The notes under the pieces are model-generated. The model was not told the origin of the DNA. It did no database searches and saw only the letters and a program-made list of their open reading frames with translations. A DNA stretch of 64,000 nucleotides from Paenibacillus profundus (GTDB lineage Bacteria > Bacillota > Bacilli > Paenibacillales > Paenibacillaceae): the NCBI RefSeq assembly GCF_021369635.1, contig NZ_JAJNBZ010000003.1, forward strand, positions 310,168 to 374,167, written 5' to 3'. Made by a program: the position numbers and the translations under genes. This document shows positions 7,426-16,527 of the stretch, piece by piece (positions within the stretch are counted from its first letter, which is position 1; each line of letters opens with the position of its first letter).

Positions 7426-8439
7426 TTACTGTCTGCTGTCCGTGTGGCGAGAGACGACGTGCTGCGGCATGCCGTTCAAATAAGCCGCAATATTGCCAGA
7501 AGCAATATCCAGCAAGCGGCGTCTCGCTGCTTGGGACGCCCATGCCATATGGGGCGTAATGATAATCCGCTCTTGCTTAGCAATGAGCGGGTGATGCTCC
7601 TGCGGCGGTTCCTCGGACAGCACGTCGAGCAGGGCGCCCTCAATTACATATTGCTCGACTGCTTCGGCTAACTCAGCTTCATTAACGAGCGCGCCCCGCG
7701 CGGTATTTATCAGAACTGCCGTCGACTTCATCCGATTCAAGAACGTCTTGTTCACCATACCCTTCGTCTCATCATTTAACGGACAATGAAGAGAGACCAC
7801 ATCGGACTGTGCCAGCAGTTCGTCCTGCGTCACAACTTGAACATGCGGAACGTTCAGCGCATTTCGCTGGCTGCGGGAGGTAATCAGCACCCGCATGCCG
7901 AACGCATGCGCCAATTGCGCTACCTTCTGTCCGATGCGGCCATACCCGATAATGCCGAAGGTCTTCCCCGCCAGTTCCGTCTGCGGAGTCAGCCAGAAGC
8001 TGAAATCTGGTTGTCGGGACCATGCACCCCGTTTTACGGCCTGATCATGAGCTTCTACTCGGTGGCACCATGACAGCAGCATGGCAAATACGTATTGGGC
8101 AACGGTATCCGTTCCGTATGAAGGCACGTTCGTAACGGTAATGCCCTGTTGAATTGCTGCTTCCACATCGACGACATCATAGCCTGTCGCCAGCACTCCG
8201 ATGTAACGCAATTGCGGCAGCTGCCGCAACGTCTCGCCCGTCAAAGGCGTCTTATTGGTGAGTATGATAGACGCTTCTCCTACACGACTTACGATATGTT
8301 CCGGCTCTGTCCGTTCATATGTGCTCAATTCCACAATCGAAAGCGGCAGGTTCGCCGCCTCCGCTACAGCGGAACGCACCACTTCCCAGTTCAAGTCGCC
8401 CGGGTTAAGCGCGTATCCATCCAATATGACGATGTTCAT
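7426..8439 (-). CDS. D-2-hydroxyacid dehydrogenase (glycerate/hydroxypyruvate type)
   Basis: A 337-aa NAD-dependent dehydrogenase. The Rossmann fingerprint GIIGYGRIGQ lies near residue 163, and the catalytic set is seen as the Arg in INTARGALV, the Glu in the DVLSEEPP region and the His in ITPHMAWAS. The N-terminal half (YIGVLATGYDVVD) also fits the glycerate dehydrogenase/hydroxypyruvate reductase branch. It converts a 2-keto acid to a D-2-hydroxy acid; the substrate is uncertain. It is adjacent to topB in the same orientation with a 60-base gap. Confidence 0.88.
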   Translation of the reverse strand: MNIVILDGYALNPGDLNWEVVRSAVAEAANLPLSIVELSTYERTEPEHIVSRVGEASIILTNKTPLTGETLRQLPQLRYIGVLATGYDVVDVEAAIQQGITVTNVPSYGTDTVAQYVFAMLLSWCHRVEAHDQAVKRGAWSRQPDFSFWLTPQTELAGKTFGIIGYGRIGQKVAQLAHAFGMRVLITSRSQRNALNVPHVQVVTQDELLAQSDVVSLHCPLNDETKGMVNKTFLNRMKSTAVLINTARGALVNEAELAEAVEQYVIEGALLDVLSEEPPQEHHPLIAKQERIIITPHMAWASQAARRRLLDIASGNIAAYLNGMPQHVVSRHTDSRQ

Positions 8440-8499
8440 CCGTAAGCATCTCCCTTGGACCTTCTCTACATAATCGCGCTTGCTGAGATGTTGCCGGTC

Positions 8500-10641
8500 T
8501 TAGTCGTCCTGCTTCGACAGCGCCGCCTTCAGCAGCTCGCCCAAGTTGTTGCCTATCGGCTCTTGCTTCTCGTATTGCTTGACTAACTGCCGTTCTTCCC
8601 GCTTGCGGACCTTGCCTCCGCCTTCCTCCAGCTTCTCCGTAATGTTGCACGGCAGACACTGGACGAATTTCCCCGCCTTGCCGATCTTGAATTCCATCTT
8701 CTTATGGCACTGCGGGCAGCGGCGATTGGATAGATTCTTCTCCTCGGAGCGTTTGTATTCGCATGATTTGCTCGAGCAGATGAGCCGTGTGCCGCGCTTG
8801 CCCTTGCGTTCCATGAGGCGAGAACCGCACTCTGGACAGAAGCGATTGGTCAAATTGTGCGGCTTGTATTCGGCAGCACTCGTCTTCACTTCACTGACCA
8901 ATTGCTCTGTCATCTGCCGGATATGCGTCATGAATACGGACGTGCGCGCTTCACCGCGCGCAATTCGTTCCAGTTCCCGCTCCCATTCAGCCGTCAACTC
9001 CGGTGACCGCAGCTGTTCGGATACGAGGTTAATCAGCTGTGTCCCCTTGCCGGTCGGTTGAAGCGATGAGCCCTGCCGCTCAATCGTATCCGACGAGACC
9101 AGCTTCTCGATAATATCTGCGCGTGTCGCCGGCGTGCCGAGTCCATGCTTCTCCATCTGGGTGAGCAGCGTTGCTTCCGTATATCGGGCAGGCGGCTTCG
9201 TACGGTCACGACGGGTGAAGACGCGCTTGACATTCAAGCGGTCCCCCTGGGACAAGCTTGGGAAACGCTGCTGCTCTTCCTTCCAAGAAGACCGCGCATC
9301 GCCGTCCTCCCCCTCGGAAGACGCGTCGTCCCAATCGTCCTCATATGCTTTGCGCCAGCCGGAATCCAGCATCGTCCGGCCCTTGGCATACAGACGTTCA
9401 CCGCCCATTTCGACGACAATGGTCATTTGCTCATAACGTACCGGCGGGAGGAATAGCGAAATAAAGCGGCGCGCGATCAGATCGTACAGCTTCCGCTCGT
9501 CCGATGAGAGCGCCGCTAGCCGCAACGGTTCATCGGTCGGAATGATAGCATGATGATCCGTCACCTTGCTGTCATCGACGATCCGCTTCGTCACTGGCAG
9601 CTTCGAGCGCAGCAGCGGTCTGACCAGTGCTGCATAAGGACCAACCGCCATAGCATCCAACCGCTCCGGCAGCGTGCTCGTCATATCAGACGATAAATAA
9701 CGGCTATCTGTGCGCGGATACGTAACGAGCTTATACTGCTCGTACAGACGCTGCAGCACGTTCGAGGTCTGCTTGGCCGAGAAGCCGTAGCGGCGGTTCG
9801 CGTCACGCTGCAGCTCGGTTAAATCATATGCGAGCGGATGCGGTTCACTCTTCGCCGCCTTCTTCAATTCGGCAACAACCGCCTGCTTGCCCTGCAAGCG
9901 GCCAACCGTGGCTTGAGCCGCTTGCTCATCAAATACGCGCGCATCGCCATTCTTGCCGCGCCAGGCCGCCTCAAAGCCGCCGAAGTCCGCGAAAATCGTA
10001 TCGTAATCCTGTGATCGAAACTCGCGGATCTCCTGTTCCCGATCCATAATCATCGCCAACGACGGCGTCTGCACCCGACCAGCGGACAACGGTGTCTCGA
10101 ACTTGCAGGTTAAGGCACGCGTAACGTTCAAGCCAATAAGCCAATCCGCCTCGGCACGGCAGCGGGCCGATTCGTACAGCCGATCGAACTGGCTGCCCGG
10201 CTTCAATTGACGGAAGCCCTCGCGAATCGCTTTGTCCGTCTGCGACGAAATCCACAACCGACGAAACGGCTTGTTCCATTTCACCATCTGCATAATCCAG
10301 CGCGCCAGCAGTTCCCCCTCCCGCGCCGCATCGGTAGCAATGATGAGCTCTTTCAAGTCTTGACGCTTGCTAAGATGCTGCACGGCCTTGAATTGATGCG
10401 CCGATTCGCGCAGCACCGTCAATTTCATGCGCTCCGGTACCATTGGCAGGTCCTCTAAGCGCCAAGTCTGATATTTCTTATCATAATCTTCCGGTTCGGC
10501 CAAGCCGACGAGGTGGCCGAGTGCCCAAGTGACCACATATTCCGGTCCTTCAAAATATTGCTTATGATTCGTACGGCATCCTAGCACCCGAGCAATTTCA
10601 CGGGCGACGGACGGTTTTTCCGCAAGAACGAGTGATTTCAT
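8500..10641 (-). CDS. topB: DNA topoisomerase III
   Basis: Type IA topoisomerase of 713 aa, relaxing and decatenating DNA. The Toprim domain is N-terminal (LAEKPSVAREIARVLG with the catalytic Glu; ATDAAREGELLARW with the acidic pair). The active-site tyrosine is in YPRTDSRYL, about residue 310. TPATRADIIEKL and the DNA-binding domains follow. The C-terminus carries two Cys4 zinc ribbons (CPECGSRL...CSSKSCEY and CPQCHKK...CLPC), then a basic tail. Length matches Bacillus TopB. Confidence 0.97.
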   Translation of the reverse strand: MKSLVLAEKPSVAREIARVLGCRTNHKQYFEGPEYVVTWALGHLVGLAEPEDYDKKYQTWRLEDLPMVPERMKLTVLRESAHQFKAVQHLSKRQDLKELIIATDAAREGELLARWIMQMVKWNKPFRRLWISSQTDKAIREGFRQLKPGSQFDRLYESARCRAEADWLIGLNVTRALTCKFETPLSAGRVQTPSLAMIMDREQEIREFRSQDYDTIFADFGGFEAAWRGKNGDARVFDEQAAQATVGRLQGKQAVVAELKKAAKSEPHPLAYDLTELQRDANRRYGFSAKQTSNVLQRLYEQYKLVTYPRTDSRYLSSDMTSTLPERLDAMAVGPYAALVRPLLRSKLPVTKRIVDDSKVTDHHAIIPTDEPLRLAALSSDERKLYDLIARRFISLFLPPVRYEQMTIVVEMGGERLYAKGRTMLDSGWRKAYEDDWDDASSEGEDGDARSSWKEEQQRFPSLSQGDRLNVKRVFTRRDRTKPPARYTEATLLTQMEKHGLGTPATRADIIEKLVSSDTIERQGSSLQPTGKGTQLINLVSEQLRSPELTAEWERELERIARGEARTSVFMTHIRQMTEQLVSEVKTSAAEYKPHNLTNRFCPECGSRLMERKGKRGTRLICSSKSCEYKRSEEKNLSNRRCPQCHKKMEFKIGKAGKFVQCLPCNITEKLEEGGGKVRKREERQLVKQYEKQEPIGNNLGELLKAALSKQDD

Positions 10642-10798
10642 AGCTCCAATCCTTCCATTCTCTTTGGTTTTTCTTATTATACCATGCTGAACAAATGAGA
10701 GCGGTCAACGGAACGGATGATTCCAACCTTCTAGCGATTACACAGAAAATAGGCCCGCTGCGCTTGGAGAAAGCTTGTGCGAACTGATATAACCGGTA

Positions 10799-11587
10799 CT
10801 ATAGCGATCGCACCGCTCCTCCATCCGCCAATAGAGCTTGTCCTGTCATATAGCTATTTGCCGGCGAGGCAAGGAAGGCGATCAGCCTGCCCATTTCCTC
10901 GGGCTCCCCGTATCGTCCGATCGGAATCCGAACTCGCTCCTCTTCCACGATTTGCTCCATGCTGACCTGCTTCGCGCGCGCCGCCAATTCATCTAATTGA
11001 AGCACGCGGTCTGTAGCGAATCGACCCGGCCCGACTGTATTGATCAATATGTTATCCTTCGCCAACTCAGGAGCCAATGTCTTCGCTAAACCTAATACAC
11101 CGACACGCAGCGTAGAGGATATAACCAAATTCTCGATCGGTTGTTTGTGAGCGGATGACGTAATATTCACAATCCGGCCGAACTGCTGTTGCCGCATGTA
11201 GGGCAGAACAGCGCGGATCGAGCGCACGTAGCTGAGCAACGTCAATTCAAATCCATGCTGCCAGGCCGCATCATCCATGTCATCAAATGTACCCGGGGCC
11301 GGACCGCCGCAGTTGTTTACCAAAATATCTACGGTTCCGTAACGCTCAATCGTTGCTGCCGCGACCTTCTCGATATCTTGCGCTTTCGTAATATCAGCAA
11401 CAGTAGAGAATGGTTTTGTCCCCGTTCGTTCCTCTATGCTGCGGACTGCTTCAGCTACAGTGTCCTCATGCCGGCCCACCAGCATAATTTGAGCTCCTTC
11501 CTCTGCCAATGCGGATGCTGCTGCTAATCCCAAGCCTTTAGAAGAAGCCAGTATGATAGCTGTTTTACCTTGCAATTGTAAATTCAT
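10799..11587 (-). CDS. short-chain dehydrogenase/reductase with altered active site
   Basis: A 262-aa SDR-fold protein. The cofactor loop ASSKGLGLA (residues 14-22), the NNCGG block (91-95) and the serine motif ITSS are present. The usual Tyr-x-x-x-Lys pair is replaced by Ser157-x-x-x-Arg161 within ISSTLRVGV. The C-terminal TGQALLADGG is typical of FabG-like SDRs. A known SDR subgroup lacks the tyrosine, so it may bind a dinucleotide and act differently, or not be catalytic. The physiological role is unknown. AAGGGGAGT lies before the ATG. Confidence 0.85.
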   Translation of the reverse strand: MNLQLQGKTAIILASSKGLGLAAASALAEEGAQIMLVGRHEDTVAEAVRSIEERTGTKPFSTVADITKAQDIEKVAAATIERYGTVDILVNNCGGPAPGTFDDMDDAAWQHGFELTLLSYVRSIRAVLPYMRQQQFGRIVNITSSAHKQPIENLVISSTLRVGVLGLAKTLAPELAKDNILINTVGPGRFATDRVLQLDELAARAKQVSMEQIVEEERVRIPIGRYGEPEEMGRLIAFLASPANSYMTGQALLADGGAVRSL

Positions 11588-11734
11588 TTTTCAACTCCCC
11601 TTTCTGTTCATCATTCCATTGAGACAAGTTACCAATAGTATACCAAATAAAACCACAATTTGATGGGAATGCCGGAGAATAGCTTCCCCGCATCGCGACA
11701 CACTAAACGGTACGGGCTAAAGGAGGACATCCAT

Positions 11735-12379
11735 TTGAAATCAGTCGATGCAAGCCGCCGTTCCAGCATGCTTGAATGGTGGGATAAGGCTCTCTTTTTT
11801 TATAAATTCATAAGATCTCCTCAACAGATCGGGAGCATCTTCCCCAGCTCAGAAGCATTGGCCTCGCAAATGACCAAGCCTGTCGATTGGCTTCTGGCTG
11901 AAGCTGTAGCCGAACTCGGTTCTGGGACAGGCGTCGTGACCAAGCATATCCGTGCAAAAAAGCAAGCGCATGCCGCAATGCTGCTATTCGAAAAAGACAC
12001 AGATATGCGGCGTAAACTGTCCTATCAGTATCCAGATGTCTTCATCGGCGAAGACGCGCTTCTGCTCTATACTACAATGCAGCAGCAGGGATTAAGCCAA
12101 TTGGATGCAGTGATTAGCGGGCTACCGTTCGCCATGTTTCCCTTCGCTGTCCGAGAATCGATACTCGACACCGTGGAGCAGTCGTTAAAGCCGAACGGCC
12201 TCTTCGTCACCTTCCAATACACGCTCCATATGCGCAAACGATTAGAAGAGCGCTTTACCATGGAGCATATTCAATTCGTACTGTGGAACCTGCCACCCGC
12301 TTTCGTCTATGTGTGCCGCAAAAAACCGATGGGCAGTATGTGTACCGGAATAATAAAAACCTCTTCCTTCTCTCGCTAA
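11735..12379 (+). CDS. SAM-dependent methyltransferase (PmtA/rRNA-methylase-like)
   Basis: A 214-aa Rossmann-fold methyltransferase. The SAM-binding motif I is VAELGSGTGVVTKHI, followed by an acidic residue in LLFEKD, and the active-site segment VISGLPFAMFP resembles N4/N6-type or phospholipid methyltransferases of the PmtA and KsgA-like group. FIRSPQQIGSIFPSS at the N-terminus is typical of PmtA-like proteins, which methylate phosphatidylethanolamine. The start is TTG 11735, as AAAGGAGG lies 8 bases before it; in-frame ATGs at 11660 and nearby have no ribosome site. Confidence 0.82.
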   Translation: MKSVDASRRSSMLEWWDKALFFYKFIRSPQQIGSIFPSSEALASQMTKPVDWLLAEAVAELGSGTGVVTKHIRAKKQAHAAMLLFEKDTDMRRKLSYQYPDVFIGEDALLLYTTMQQQGLSQLDAVISGLPFAMFPFAVRESILDTVEQSLKPNGLFVTFQYTLHMRKRLEERFTMEHIQFVLWNLPPAFVYVCRKKPMGSMCTGIIKTSSFSR

Positions 12380-12456
12380 CGGTGTCCCGTCCTCCTATGC
12401 TATGATTAGTCACGATGACGGGACATTCGTTGTTCCTTGGGAGGAGGTTCGCCTTC

Positions 12457-13191
12457 TTGCGTTTCAATGCTTATCAGCTCAAGTTGTTCGCGATGGCGCT
12501 TATGCTGCTGGACCATATCCACGCCTTCATTCCGGGCTCTCCCGATTGGTTTCACTGGCTCGGGCGAATCGCTGCGCCTATCTTTTTCTTTTTCCTCGTT
12601 GAAGGCTTCGTTTACACGCGGAGCCGGGAGAAGTACATGCTCCGCATGCTCATCTTTACAATCATCATGGCCGCAGGAAGCGATGCGCTTGTCCTTTTGC
12701 TGCCTGGCGGCAGCATCCCCAACAACATCTTTTTGTCGATGTTTGCGGCGCTCATGCTCATGACGACACTCGACTGGGTGCGTCAATCTCGCCAGTATGT
12801 GACAGGCTCCACGCTGAGCATCTTACTTAGCATAGTGATGGTGTTCTTTGTAGAATTCAGCTGGCTTGCGGTATCGATGACGCTTGTCTTTTATGTATTC
12901 CGTGGGCGAACAGCCGCTCTCGTTATTGGCTATGTCATCTCTTCTCTACTGCTAACGCTGGGGCCATACGCGCTTATGCCGGATGCGGCCACCAAGTGGA
13001 CGTACGACGAACTGTTTATTCTGCACCCGCAGTGGATGATGATTGCCGCAGTCGTTCCGATTCTGCTTTATAACGGATCCCGGGGGAGCAGTTCGAAGCG
13101 AACGAAGTATATGTTTTACTTGTTTTATCCCATACATATCTGGTTATTGTATGTAGTCGGTTACATCGATTTTGACAGGGGGAGCCTCTGA
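12457..13191 (+). CDS. TraX-family membrane protein, copy 1
   Basis: A 244-aa polytopic membrane protein of the TraX family, whose founding member N-acetylates F-pilin in conjugative plasmids. It opens with QLKLFAMALMLLDH (a buried His-Asp pair typical of the family), has about seven further hydrophobic segments, and ends with YMFYLFYPIHIWLLY. The start is TTG 12457, supported by GGAGGAGG 9 bases upstream and by alignment with the ATG of copy 2. No conjugation genes are nearby, so the acceptor is unknown. Confidence 0.85.
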   Translation: MRFNAYQLKLFAMALMLLDHIHAFIPGSPDWFHWLGRIAAPIFFFFLVEGFVYTRSREKYMLRMLIFTIIMAAGSDALVLLLPGGSIPNNIFLSMFAALMLMTTLDWVRQSRQYVTGSTLSILLSIVMVFFVEFSWLAVSMTLVFYVFRGRTAALVIGYVISSLLLTLGPYALMPDAATKWTYDELFILHPQWMMIAAVVPILLYNGSRGSSSKRTKYMFYLFYPIHIWLLYVVGYIDFDRGSL

Positions 13192-13910
13192 TGCGTTTGA
13201 ACGGATTTCAATTGAAGCTCTTGGGGATGGCGCTTATGCTCCTCGACCATCTGAAGCAATTCATTCCCGGTATGCCGCTCTGGTTCGGTTGGCTGGGAAG
13301 AATTGTGGCGCCTATCTTTTTTTATTTCATCGTGGAAGGCTTTTTCCACACGCGTGACCGCAAAAAATACATGCTGCGTCTGGCGATATGGGCTGTTATC
13401 ACCAAAGCAGGCAGCACACTGCTGCAATATGCCCTGCCTGGCGGCTCTCCGATTATGAACAACATCTTCCTGTCGCTTCTCTTGGCGCTCCTGCTGCTGA
13501 CGGCGATTGAATGGACGAAGGCAACGGGCCGCATAGCGCTAGGCACGCTATATATCGTTCTGGCAATCATCGGCGGAACCTTTACCGAAGCTAGCATTCT
13601 CGGCGTCATGATGACATTCGTCTTCTATTTCTGCCGCGGGAATAAAGGCAACATGGCCCTTGCTTATGTCCTGTCCATGCTGTTCATTACGCTTGGTTTG
13701 GAGTTCAGCAGTCCGAATCCCATGTTCACATATGAGAATTTGTTCCTGATCAACTACCAATGGATGATGATTTTCGCGATTATCCCGATATTGCTGTACG
13801 ACGGAAGCCGCGGCTATCACGCCCCATGGTCCAAGTACATGTTCTACGTATTCTATCCCGTTCACATTTGGCTGTTGTACACGTTCAGTTACCTCATTGC
13901 GAATCCTTAA
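13191..13910 (+). CDS. TraX-family membrane protein, copy 2
   Basis: A 239-aa paralogue of the gene before it, overlapping its stop by one base (TGATG) and preceded by GGGGGAG. It shares the QLKLLGMALMLLDH opening, the GRIVAPIFFYFIVEGF segment and the YMFYVFYPVHIWLLY ending. The two copies are clearly homologous but well diverged, so the duplication is old. Tight coupling suggests they act together, perhaps as a heteromer, in acyl transfer at the membrane. Confidence 0.85.
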   Translation: MRLNGFQLKLLGMALMLLDHLKQFIPGMPLWFGWLGRIVAPIFFYFIVEGFFHTRDRKKYMLRLAIWAVITKAGSTLLQYALPGGSPIMNNIFLSLLLALLLLTAIEWTKATGRIALGTLYIVLAIIGGTFTEASILGVMMTFVFYFCRGNKGNMALAYVLSMLFITLGLEFSSPNPMFTYENLFLINYQWMMIFAIIPILLYDGSRGYHAPWSKYMFYVFYPVHIWLLYTFSYLIANP

Positions 13911-14307
13911 ATAGCGGGCGGTTGGAAAGGATAGCTCGGTATTCCTTTTGAATCGCTCTTCCTTCTCGTCAGGTTCTCTCTTTTGTTCGCTTAGCTCCAC
14001 TCTCCCTTCTCATCAGAAACATTTTTAAAAGGTCTTGGCCATAAGCCACCCCTTGGATTAACAGCGTTCATTTCTTATGAAAAGGTATTATTGATTTGAT
14101 GAGTTGCAGCTCCTTTTCTGAACAAAGGGGAGAATGAGGCTAAGCACTGGAATACAGTCTTATGTAGCTAGATTAGAAATAAATTCCACACCATATATGC
14201 TGACAAGTCATTACGATTTCACAAATGTGCATAATGCGCACAAAAAAAAAGCCGCAGACGCGCGGCTTTTTGGTCATACCCCTGTCAAGTAGACAGATGA
14301 AAAAAGC
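13911..14307. other. 397-bp intergenic region
   Basis: Between the convergent traX and fnr-like genes. It contains the bidirectional hairpin at 14246-14271 and a short inverted repeat CTGTC-AAGTA-GACAG at 14282-14296. No coding frame looks convincing. Confidence 0.4.
14246..14271. terminator. bidirectional terminator downstream of the fnr-like gene
   Basis: GCCGC and GCGGC stem flanked by A-run and T-run; it ends the minus-strand O2/NO operon and may also stop transcription from the traX side. Confidence 0.8.
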
Positions 14308-15024
14308 TTAATCTATATATTCGTTTAGCTTTTGCATATTTCGTATCGTAATTTCCCGTGTGCCTTTGATTTCAATAATACCCAGTCGTTCAAACTTGCT
14401 GAATTTGCGGCTGATGGTTTCCCGCGTGACTCCGACATAGTTGGCCATTTCTTCGCGTGAAAGAGGGAGTTCAACCTTTATCCGTCCCTGCGCTCCCTGC
14501 GCCGGTTTTCCATATTTATTCCCGAGTTCCAAGATCATATAGGCAATACGTATTTCAGGGTCCTTTGTAGCCAAGCTTTGGGCCAGGTTTTCCGTGTGCG
14601 CCAATCTTTTCGTAACCGTTTTGAGCAGCTTCAACGAAATATCCGGGTTGCTTCGGACAAGATGCTCCATATCATCTTTGGTAAACATGCAAATGTCGGT
14701 TTTTTTCAGCGCATATGCGCTAAAATTACTCAATTCATCACTGTTGAAGATATTCAACTCGCCAAAAAAATCTCCATTGGACAGGATATGCAAGATTTGC
14801 TCTTTTCCTTGAGGCGTCATTTTCAGCAGTTTGACATGGCCTTGCTTAATAATGAACAATGTGTCCGAAGGTTGTTCCTCCAGAATCAGCGCTTCGCCTT
14901 TCTCATACTTTCTGTGTCTAATCATCGCGCTGACTTTGGCCAAATCCTCATCAGAAAGAGAGGCGAAAATGGGTACTTTGCGGGTGCATGGCTCCTCGGC
15001 GTATTGGCAGGAATTTTCTGTCAT
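14308..15024 (-). CDS. Crp/Fnr-family regulator, probable Fe-S sensor
   Basis: A 238-aa regulator with an N-terminal cyclic-nucleotide-like beta roll (about 15-130), a dimer helix, and a winged helix-turn-helix. Cys6 and Cys13 near the N-terminus, with Cys112 in a position matching Cys122 of E. coli FNR, suggest an iron-sulfur cluster; a fourth ligand is not evident. The recognition helix VTRETISRKF contains the R-E...R set of CRP-like and the E..S-R set of FNR-like proteins. It is the last gene of the operon with rubredoxin, rubredoxin reductase and the flavodiiron protein, and probably controls that operon and the divergent cupin. ATG 15024 was chosen with GGAG upstream. Confidence 0.85.
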   Translation of the reverse strand: MTENSCQYAEEPCTRKVPIFASLSDEDLAKVSAMIRHRKYEKGEALILEEQPSDTLFIIKQGHVKLLKMTPQGKEQILHILSNGDFFGELNIFNSDELSNFSAYALKKTDICMFTKDDMEHLVRSNPDISLKLLKTVTKRLAHTENLAQSLATKDPEIRIAYMILELGNKYGKPAQGAQGRIKVELPLSREEMANYVGVTRETISRKFSKFERLGIIEIKGTREITIRNMQKLNEYID

Positions 15025-15096
15025 CGTATCCACTCCATTCACTCTATCTGCTCCATGTACAGTCCGAAAGCATGACCGCACAACGTTTCATTGCTG

Positions 15097-15261
15097 TTAG
15101 CCTTCAATAGGCGCAAATTGGCTCTTGTCTTCGCCGCAAACCGGACAAACCCAATCCTCGGGAAGATCCTCAAAAGCTGTACCGGGTAAAATATCTTCAT
15201 CAGGGTCACCAATGCTCGGATCGTAAATATACCCGCAAGGCTGACATATATATTTTTTCAT
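15097..15261 (-). CDS. rubredoxin
   Basis: A 54-aa rubredoxin. The two iron-binding loops are [12 protein letters not shown] (Cys6, Cys9) and [13 protein letters not shown] (Cys39, Cys42), with the conserved [11 protein letters not shown] between. It is a one-electron carrier that normally takes electrons from an NADH:rubredoxin reductase and passes them to a flavodiiron protein; both are encoded immediately upstream in the same operon. The gap to the reductase is 15 bases. Confidence 0.97.
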   Translation of the reverse strand: MKKYICQPCGYIYDPSIGDPDEDILPGTAFEDLPEDWVCPVCGEDKSQFAPIEG

Positions 15262-15276
15262 AGTTTTCTCTCCTTG

Positions 15277-16497
15277 TCATTGCAATCTTCTCGTGACTTC
15301 GTTCATTACTTCCTCTACGTCGCAGATTTCAAAGTCTATTCCATCGAGATTAAGGCTTTGTTCAATAGCGGCTTTATACGGTAAGGAAGCGGCAACGCTT
15401 TCGAATGCAATAGCTCCGCAAAGGGAGCTGTTTTTCATAAAAATCCGTTTATAGCGCTCTTGAGCCGAGTCAGTTATGCTGTTGTCGCATTGCTGTTCTT
15501 CCACCAGGCCGATGGAGAATAAGGGGGTGTTAAAAGTGTTGGACAAGGTCATTGGAACCGGCCGTTGGTAAACCGCTTTGTGGTTGGCCATATTGGCCCC
15601 GGCCACTTTCCCCTGCTCTATGGCACATCCCCACAGACCGTCCACCTTGCCCTGGAATTCGGCGCAGTCCCCCGCGGCATAAATATGAATGTTGTTTGTT
15701 TGCATTTGATCGTTTACGATAATGCCCGTCCCGACTTCCAGATCTGCCTCGCGGGCAAGCGCAATGTTCGGAATCACTCCGATTGAATAGACGACATGCT
15801 CACAGGCAAGAGTCGAGCCGTCTTCAAGCTCTATACCTTCTGCGCGGCTTGTGCCAATAATGCGTTTTACACCTTGTCCAAGTCTCACCTCTGCTCCGAA
15901 TTCAACAGCTTTCTTCATCAACATCGCCGAGGATTGGGCATCCAGCTGCCGGGGCATAAGCCGCGATCCAGCCTCAATAATAGTGACGGGATATCCGGAC
16001 TGGATAAGCGACCAGGCGGTTTCCAATCCTTGAATGCCGCCCCCGATGACACAGATCCGATCCCCAATCCGCAAGGCGTTCTTGAACTTGTCCGCATCAC
16101 GCCTGTCCCGAATGTTATGCACGTTTGATAGAGAAGCGCCTTGCAGACTCAGCTTGCGATTTGTGGCTCCTGTACACAGAAGAAGTTTATGATACGCAAT
16201 CGTCTGGCCGTCAACGGTCATAACCGCTTTTTTTTCCGTATCAATGGAAGCGATCCGGGTACTGTCATGTACTGTAATTCTATTTTCGCGGAACCATTTT
16301 TCTTTCTTGATCAATACTTTTTCACTGTGTAAATCTGTAAACAAGCCTTTCGAAAGCTTTACCCTGTTGTACGGAAGGGCCGACTCCTCCCCAAAAATGG
16401 ATATTTGCGCTTCGCCATCATGATCTCTGATTGCTTTGGCTGCATTTACGGAGGCAACTCCGCTGCCAACAATAACATAATGGTTGTTCTCGGCCAT
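15277..16497 (-). CDS. NAD(P)H:rubredoxin oxidoreductase-type flavoprotein
   Basis: A 406-aa pyridine nucleotide-disulfide-fold flavoprotein. FAD binding is shown by YVIVGSGVASVNAAKAI at the N-terminus and YAAGDCAEF near residue 280; the NAD site is VIGGGIQGLETA around residue 152. PYNRVKLSKGL and the overall order match NADH:rubredoxin reductases and NirB-type N-terminal domains. It lacks a redox-active CxxC. Position between the flavodiiron and rubredoxin genes indicates it reduces rubredoxin with NAD(P)H. Confidence 0.9.
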   Translation of the reverse strand: MAENNHYVIVGSGVASVNAAKAIRDHDGEAQISIFGEESALPYNRVKLSKGLFTDLHSEKVLIKKEKWFRENRITVHDSTRIASIDTEKKAVMTVDGQTIAYHKLLLCTGATNRKLSLQGASLSNVHNIRDRRDADKFKNALRIGDRICVIGGGIQGLETAWSLIQSGYPVTIIEAGSRLMPRQLDAQSSAMLMKKAVEFGAEVRLGQGVKRIIGTSRAEGIELEDGSTLACEHVVYSIGVIPNIALAREADLEVGTGIIVNDQMQTNNIHIYAAGDCAEFQGKVDGLWGCAIEQGKVAGANMANHKAVYQRPVPMTLSNTFNTPLFSIGLVEEQQCDNSITDSAQERYKRIFMKNSSLCGAIAFESVAASLPYKAAIEQSLNLDGIDFEICDVEEVMNEVTRRLQ

Positions 16498-16527
16498 ACT
16501 TATCTTCCTTTCTATAGCCTGATCTCG

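Noticed and set aside
14282-14296. CTGTC-AAGTA-GACAG inverted repeat, similar in style to an insertion-sequence end
   Set aside because: Only 15 bases, no transposase frame, no matching second end within the window.
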